From: Leptolyngbya iicbica LK
GTDB lineage: Bacteria > Cyanobacteriota > Cyanobacteriia > Phormidesmidales > Phormidesmidaceae
Assembly: GCF_004212215.1 (NCBI RefSeq)
Contig: NZ_QVFV01000002.1
Span: 1,115,528-1,179,527 of the forward strand
DNA: 64,000 nucleotides
Direction: 5' to 3'
In this document: piece by piece, positions 59,606-64,000 of the stretch
Layout of the letters: the number at the start of each line of letters is the position of its first letter
Position numbering within the stretch: the stretch's first letter is position 1
The notes under the pieces: generated by a model
The model's database searches: none
The model's input: the letters and a program-made list of their open reading frames with translations, nothing else
What the model was told of the DNA's origin: nothing
Program-made: the position numbers and the translations under genes

Positions 59606-61156
59606 TCAATGGCCGGCCATGCGTTGACCGATGACTTTCAGATCGACATCCGCGATCGCGCTTTCATAGACAAATTCCCCTTCGCTCATGACGATAATGC
59701 GATCGGAGAGGGCCAGCAGCTCATCCAAGTCCTCGCTGACGAGGAGCACGGCCACACCACGATTGCGGGCTTCGACAATCATGTCGTGAATGAAATCGAC
59801 GGCGGCGAAGTCCAGGCCAAAGCTCGGGTTGGCCGCAATCAACAGTTGCACGTCGTGGGAGGCCAGTTCGCGGGCGAGGACGGTGCGTTGCACGTTGCCG
59901 CCAGACAAGTGACTGATCGGCGTCTCGACGGACGGTGTTTTAACCGAAAAGGCTTCCACCAAACCCACCGCAGCGCTGCGAATCGCCTTGAGGATCAACA
60001 TCCAGTTCCACTTGGCTTGGGGGGGGCGATCGAAAGTGCGCAGGGCCATATTTTCGGCCACGCTCATGTTGGGCACACAGGCATTTTTCAGCGGTTCTTC
60101 AGGCAGAGAGTAGACATTGTGCTTGGCCATCTCTGAGCGAGTGGCGGTGTAGGTTTCACCATTGACTTTGAGATGCCCCTCAGTGGGAAGCCGCTGCCCC
60201 GCCAAGCACTCGACAAATTCCCGCTGACCATTGCCCGAAACCCCCGCAATGCCAACAATTTCCCCCGTGTGGACTTGCAGATTGACGCCTTTGACCGCTG
60301 GCAGCCAGTTATCTTTATTGGCATGGAGGTCAATGACTTCCAAAACGGGGGTGCGGGCCTCGACCTCGGCTTTAGAAACCGACTTGTGCTGTCGCTCTTT
60401 ACCCAGCATCATTTCGGCCATGGCTTCGATGGACAGGTCCTTGACGTGGCCCTGACCCGCCAATTGCCCCCGCCGCAAAATCGTCACCTCGTCGGCAAAA
60501 GCTTGCACCTCGCGGAATTTGTGGGTAATCAGCAACACACTGAGGTGCCCCTGAGAGACTTCCTCCTTCAGCAGGCCCAGCACCTCGTCGGCTTCGTCGG
60601 GGGTGAGCACTGAAGTCGGCTCGTCCAGAATCAGCAGGCGACTTTTGAGATAGAGCTGTTTGAGGATTTCGAGCTTTTGCTTTTGCCCAGCGGCTAACTG
60701 TCCAACAGGGGTTTCTAAATCAACGTGGAATGGCGCATCGGCCATAAACCCTTGCAGGTCTGCCAATTCTTGCTTCCAGTTGATCAGGGTTTTGTTGTCG
60801 TAGCGAGAGAGGACGAGATTTTCGGCCACAGTCATGGCGGGGACAGAGGTGAAGTGCTGATACACCATGCCGATGCCGCAGGCGTGGGCGTCTTTGGGGC
60901 TGTTGATCACCTGGGGTCGCTCATCAATCAAAATTTGCCCAGCGGTGGGATGGTAGAAGCCCATCACGCATTTGACGAGAGTGCTTTTGCCTGCGCCGTT
61001 TTCGCCCAACAGGGCATGGAGAGTGCCCGGTTGCAGGGTCATGGAAACTTTGTCGAGGGCGGTAAAGCTGCCAAAGCGCTTCGTCATTTCCACCACCGCG
61101 AGTTGGGGAGGCTTTTCGGGAGTCAAGGGCTGGGTGGGCAACGTGGCAGTATCCAT
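59606..61156 (-). CDS. ABC transporter ATPase with two ATP-binding domains (BMP/nucleoside type)
   Basis: 516 residues, two ABC domains in tandem like the ATPases of basic-membrane-protein (nucleoside/purine) uptake systems. Domain 1 has Walker A GENGAGKS at 51-58, an altered signature LAAGQKQKLEIL, Walker B LLILDEPTSVL and ITHK. Domain 2 has a degenerate P-loop GVSGNGQREF and an intact signature LSGGNVQR, as is normal for this family. The matching permease and binding-protein genes are not in the window on either side, so it is either an orphan or its partners are elsewhere. It follows the biuret-hydrolase-like gene by 123 bases on the same strand. Confidence 0.9.
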   Translation of the reverse strand: MDTATLPTQPLTPEKPPQLAVVEMTKRFGSFTALDKVSMTLQPGTLHALLGENGAGKSTLVKCVMGFYHPTAGQILIDERPQVINSPKDAHACGIGMVYQHFTSVPAMTVAENLVLSRYDNKTLINWKQELADLQGFMADAPFHVDLETPVGQLAAGQKQKLEILKQLYLKSRLLILDEPTSVLTPDEADEVLGLLKEEVSQGHLSVLLITHKFREVQAFADEVTILRRGQLAGQGHVKDLSIEAMAEMMLGKERQHKSVSKAEVEARTPVLEVIDLHANKDNWLPAVKGVNLQVHTGEIVGIAGVSGNGQREFVECLAGQRLPTEGHLKVNGETYTATRSEMAKHNVYSLPEEPLKNACVPNMSVAENMALRTFDRPPQAKWNWMLILKAIRSAAVGLVEAFSVKTPSVETPISHLSGGNVQRTVLARELASHDVQLLIAANPSFGLDFAAVDFIHDMIVEARNRGVAVLLVSEDLDELLALSDRIIVMSEGEFVYESAIADVDLKVIGQRMAGH

Positions 61157-61279
61157 AGCGGTTATCTCGACAGGTCGGGGCTAATAGTTGGAGTCTTAGA
61201 CAGGTTTAGAAGGGGGCGAGGGAGGAAGGCGTAACTGTTCTCAATTGATGTTGGGTGAAGGGGGCTGGGCCGATCGCCC

Positions 61280-61963
61280 TCAAGCTTGAATCGCTTCGAT
61301 GAAGTCGGTGGACGTGGCGACCGCGCCAAACACGCCGCCCTGCATTTTAATCATTTTGAGCGCCGCGAGATAGTTGCCATAGTCGGTAGCGCCGGTGCAG
61401 TCAGACAGCATCAGACATTCATAGCCGCGATCGTTGGCTTCGCGCATGGTGGTGTGGACGCAAACGTCGGTGGTGATGCCCGTGAGAATGATATTTTGAA
61501 TGCCGCCGCGACTGAGCACGAGTTCTAAATCGGTGGCGTAGAATGCGCCTTTGCCCGGTTTATCGATGATGATTTCTCCGGGCAAGGGAGCGAGTTCGGG
61601 AATGATGTCCCAACCGGGTTCGCCCCGCACGAGAATTTTGCCACAGGGGCCAGGATCACCAATGCCCGCGCCGATTTGCCGCGATCGCCACCGCTTATTT
61701 TCGGGCAAATCGGACAGGTCGGGGCGATGGCCCTCACGGGTGTGAATGATGGTGTAGTTGAGCGATCGCATCACGGCCAGCAGCTTTTGCAATGGCTCGA
61801 TGGGCGCACGAGTCAGCGACAGGTCGTAGCCCATCTTGTCCACATAGCCGCCCTGACCACAAAAGTCCGTCTGCATGTCAATGACGATCAGCGCCGTATT
61901 CTCGGGGCGCAGGTCGCGATTGTAGGGATAAGGATACGGATCAGCGTTGACGGTGCGTCCCAT
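61280..61963 (-). CDS. Biuret-hydrolase-like cysteine amidohydrolase (isochorismatase fold)
   Basis: 227 residues from the ATG at 61961-61963; a GTG would add eight. The isochorismatase-fold triad is Asp29 ([10 protein letters not shown]), Lys135 ([11 protein letters not shown]) and Cys168 ([17 protein letters not shown]). Offsets of exactly seven match the triad I recall for Rhizobium BiuH (Asp36, Lys142, Cys175), and Gln208 falls where its specificity Gln215 would be. [20 protein letters not shown] is also typical of BiuH. It should release ammonia from biuret or a related ureide to give allophanate-like products. Ureidoacrylate or triuret hydrolase is the main alternative. Its neighbours are transport genes. 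Confidence 0.85.
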   Translation of the reverse strand: MGRTVNADPYPYPYNRDLRPENTALIVIDMQTDFCGQGGYVDKMGYDLSLTRAPIEPLQKLLAVMRSLNYTIIHTREGHRPDLSDLPENKRWRSRQIGAGIGDPGPCGKILVRGEPGWDIIPELAPLPGEIIIDKPGKGAFYATDLELVLSRGGIQNIILTGITTDVCVHTTMREANDRGYECLMLSDCTGATDYGNYLAALKMIKMQGGVFGAVATSTDFIEAIQA

Positions 61964-62084
61964 AGTGCCAGGTGATGAAATTCTCACTGGAGAAGTAGCA
62001 TTTCACGGGGATTCAGAAGAGTTCAGCACGAACGAATTTCAGCGAAGTTCACGATTGTTGACGGAGTGCGTCTACAGTCAACGG

Positions 62085-63578
62085 TTACTCAGTATCGGTT
62101 TGCTGCTGGCGGCGGCGCTCAGCAAGTTGCAACACAATTTCGCTGTGGACGGTGCGCGTCAGCGGATAAAAGTAGCAGAGGATGAGCGCACAGCACAGCA
62201 AGAACAGGGGCACTGGCCCCATAAAGGCACGGATTGCCAGCAGAGCAGAATCAGGTTGAATGGCCTGCTCGGGGGGAAAGCCGGTGCCGTCGAGGGTGGC
62301 CCCCAGAATAAAGCGCCGCGCCACGATGCGAATATCCGATTCTGCCAGAAAGTTCGCGGCTTCGAGAAACAGTCCGACGAGAAAGAGTCCCCCGGCCAGG
62401 CCAAACTTTTGCAGCAGAGTCATAAACGAATAAAAGATGCCCTCACGGCGCTGGCCCGTGCGCAACTCGTCCAGTTCAATAATGTCGGGCAACATGGCCC
62501 AGGGCACCACATAGGCCGTCGCCACCCCAAAGCTGGCGGCTACGCACAGTAGGTAGAGCAGTCCGGTCTGTCCCGGTTGCAGAAAGAAGAGGCCAAGTTG
62601 CACGATCAGCCAAACGCCAATGCCCACAAAAAAGATGCCCTGCTTGCCCAGGCGGCGACTGAGCAAGTTGCAAGGCCACATCATAAAGATGGCGGTGCCC
62701 TGCACCAGCAGCGCGGGCAGAAAATAGGAGTCAAGCCCCATCCAAAAGGTGGCGTAGAAAGGAATAATGCTGGCGGTAATTTGTAGCGCTAGCCAGGCGA
62801 ATAGGTAAATGCCCACCACGTAGAGAAAAGCGCGGTTGCTAAAGGCGATGCGCAGCTGTTCAAAAAAGGGGAGGTCGGTTTCGGCGTCGTTGGTTCCTGG
62901 TTTCATGGCGATCGCGGTGCGCTGGGCCTGGGGATAGGTGCCAAAAACGCAGATGAGCAAGGGAATGACCGAAGCGATCGCCACGACGCCTCCCAACACC
63001 GTGTACTGCAACGTTTTTTGTTCGATCACGGAGGTCACTACCAGGCCCAACGCCAGCGCTGAGATCGCTCCCAACAGCGAAAACCCCAGACGAAAACTGT
63101 TCAAGTCCGTTCGTTCGTCATAGTCCTGGGTGAGTTCTGCCGTCAACGTGGCATAGGGCAGGTTGGCCGTGGTGAAGAAGATCTGGAACAGAATGGACGT
63201 GGCGACGTAATACCAGAAGCGCAAGCCGGAACCGCCGGGCGGCACCAACCACATGAGAAAAAACGTGACGCCAAAGGGCAGCGCGCTGAGCAAAATCCAG
63301 GGATAGCGGCGGCCCCAGCGAGTTTGGGTGCGATCGCTCAACACCCCCACCAGCGGATCATTGACCGCATCCCAAACCTTGCTGATCAGCAACACCGTAC
63401 CCGCCGCCGCTGGCCGAATGCCCGCCACTTCCGTCAAAAAAATCAAAAAAGAGAACGCAATCAAATTGGAGGTCATGCCCGCGCCCATGTCGCCAGCGCC
63501 ATAGGCCAGCTTCGTCCACACCGATAGCTTGGGCGGCGCGCCAGTGGGATCCGCTGGTTTCGCAAACTCGTGGGTCAT
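62085..63578 (-). CDS. GPH-family sugar/cation symporter (MelB-like MFS)
   Basis: 497 residues from the ATG at 63576-63578, chosen because AAGAGG lies 5 bases upstream; a 15-codon longer frame has none. Twelve membrane helices are visible. Family features are YGAGDMGAGMTSNLIAFSFL in helix 1, WDAVNDPLVGVLSDRTQTRWGRRYPW with the cation-site Asp and the GRRYPW loop, and DELRTGQRREGIFYSF. GPH transporters import sugars or glycosides with Na+ or H+; the substrate is unknown. It is the first of a same-strand run that continues with the biuret-hydrolase-like gene 121 bases on. Confidence 0.88.
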   Translation of the reverse strand: MTHEFAKPADPTGAPPKLSVWTKLAYGAGDMGAGMTSNLIAFSFLIFLTEVAGIRPAAAGTVLLISKVWDAVNDPLVGVLSDRTQTRWGRRYPWILLSALPFGVTFFLMWLVPPGGSGLRFWYYVATSILFQIFFTTANLPYATLTAELTQDYDERTDLNSFRLGFSLLGAISALALGLVVTSVIEQKTLQYTVLGGVVAIASVIPLLICVFGTYPQAQRTAIAMKPGTNDAETDLPFFEQLRIAFSNRAFLYVVGIYLFAWLALQITASIIPFYATFWMGLDSYFLPALLVQGTAIFMMWPCNLLSRRLGKQGIFFVGIGVWLIVQLGLFFLQPGQTGLLYLLCVAASFGVATAYVVPWAMLPDIIELDELRTGQRREGIFYSFMTLLQKFGLAGGLFLVGLFLEAANFLAESDIRIVARRFILGATLDGTGFPPEQAIQPDSALLAIRAFMGPVPLFLLCCALILCYFYPLTRTVHSEIVLQLAERRRQQQTDTE

Positions 63579-63669
63579 CGGTGCCTCTTCTATCCGTCGG
63601 TTGAGCCTATCAAGTTGTATCATGGCTCAATCTTGTTCTGACGCTGCCCACACTGTGCCGCTCACCGTT

Positions 63670-64000
63670 ATGTCTGACCTTCACATCACCTGGGATGATT
63701 ATCACGATCTGATCGAAACCCTCGCGGTGCAGATCTACGAGTCGGGATGGGAGTTCAACCAAATTGTGTGCATTGCCAAAGGGGGGGTGCGCATCGGCGA
63801 CTTGCTCTGTCGCATTTACGACGTGCCGCTGGCGATTTTGTCGACAGCTTCTTACGGCGGCAAAAACAATCAGCAGCGGGGCAAAATCGTCTTTTCCCGC
63901 GATCTGACGATGACGACGGCTAACTTGGGCGATCGCGTGTTGCTGGTGGATGATCTGGTCGATTCGGGCACCACGCTAGAACGCAGCATTCAGTGGCTGA
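63670..64000 (+). CDS. Phosphoribosyltransferase, cut by right edge
   Basis: 110 complete codons from the ATG at 63670; another in-frame ATG at 63622 would add 16 residues. The start SDLHITWDDYHDLIETLAVQ and IVCIAKGGVRIGDLLCRIYD are typical of purine (hypoxanthine/xanthine) phosphoribosyltransferase-like proteins, and the PRPP-binding motif VDDLVDSGTT is at 93-102. These enzymes join a purine base to PRPP for salvage. The C-terminus, which would help assign the base, lies outside the window. It is divergent from the GPH transporter gene. Confidence 0.88.
   Translation, partial: MSDLHITWDDYHDLIETLAVQIYESGWEFNQIVCIAKGGVRIGDLLCRIYDVPLAILSTASYGGKNNQQRGKIVFSRDLTMTTANLGDRVLLVDDLVDSGTTLERSIQWL

Overview
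The window reads as chromosomal DNA of a cyanobacterium, most likely a filamentous one. The octamer GCGATCGC (HIP1) recurs every few hundred bases. Cyanobacterial marker genes are spread through the window: psbA (D1), long-chain flavodoxin, Ycf46, a Ycf66-family protein, Ccs1 and CcdA, a CAAD/CURT1-like protein, SufA, a modBC fusion and an adjacent fraC-fraD pair. FraC/FraD are filament-integrity proteins and are the main reason to think of a filamentous organism. No genus can be named from sequence alone. I see no rRNA, phage, transposase or CRISPR array; one tRNA gene (Arg, anticodon ACG) is present.

Layout. 0-5 kb: a lipoprotein cut by the left edge, a 41-aa basic protein with a strong terminator, an ABC exporter and ycf46. 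5-13 kb: a secreted phosphatase with a Gly-Gly-Glu repeat, a PKHD hydroxylase, isiB with a structured leader and an isiC-like hydrolase, sufA, a TPR protein, a small conserved protein and a Ycf66 protein with a long disordered tail, followed by a tandem intergenic repeat. 13-20 kb (minus strand): ccdA, ccs1, trmJ, a class-A-type serine hydrolase, and hflX, whose start appears to be ATC. 20-30 kb: CAAD protein, PHP phosphatase, NUDIX, polysaccharide deacetylase, selO, a receptor-type Ser/Thr kinase and a CHASE4-GGDEF cyclase. 29-39 kb: folB, an LCP-family protein, manC, a lipoprotein, a duplicated corrinoid adenosyltransferase, fraCD, a fibrillin-like protein, a GH10-like lipid-exported hydrolase and a HIT protein. 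39-49 kb: psbA, a glycosyltransferase-like gene, an RraA-like plus ring-opening amidohydrolase operon (the second gene frameshifted), a PlsY-like/PEP-synthase-like fusion, an SDR, a lone Mrr endonuclease, a GST and a DUF4230 protein. 49-58 kb: cobA, moaC, tRNA-Arg, DAHP synthase, an unknown gene coupled to modA, modBC and tldD. 58-64 kb: GAF, cupin, a BMP-type ABC ATPase, a biuret-hydrolase-like enzyme, a GPH-family transporter and a phosphoribosyltransferase cut by the right edge.

Functional themes. Molybdenum is served by modA, modBC and moaC. Tetrapyrrole/corrinoid chemistry is served by cobA and the duplicated adenosyltransferase. Thylakoid cytochrome maturation is served by ccdA and ccs1. 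Two separated loci carry enzymes of families that degrade s-triazines or pyrimidine-type rings (ring-opening amidohydrolase, biuret hydrolase) next to transport genes, which suggests scavenging of nitrogen from ureides.

The most unusual items are the membrane PlsY-like domain fused to an ATP-binding/phospho-histidine module with no acceptor barrel (43.8-45.6 kb), the single-base frameshift in the cyanuric-acid-hydrolase/barbiturase family gene (near 41,961), the probable ATC start of hflX, the flavodoxin leader, and at least five different families of palindromic intergenic repeats.
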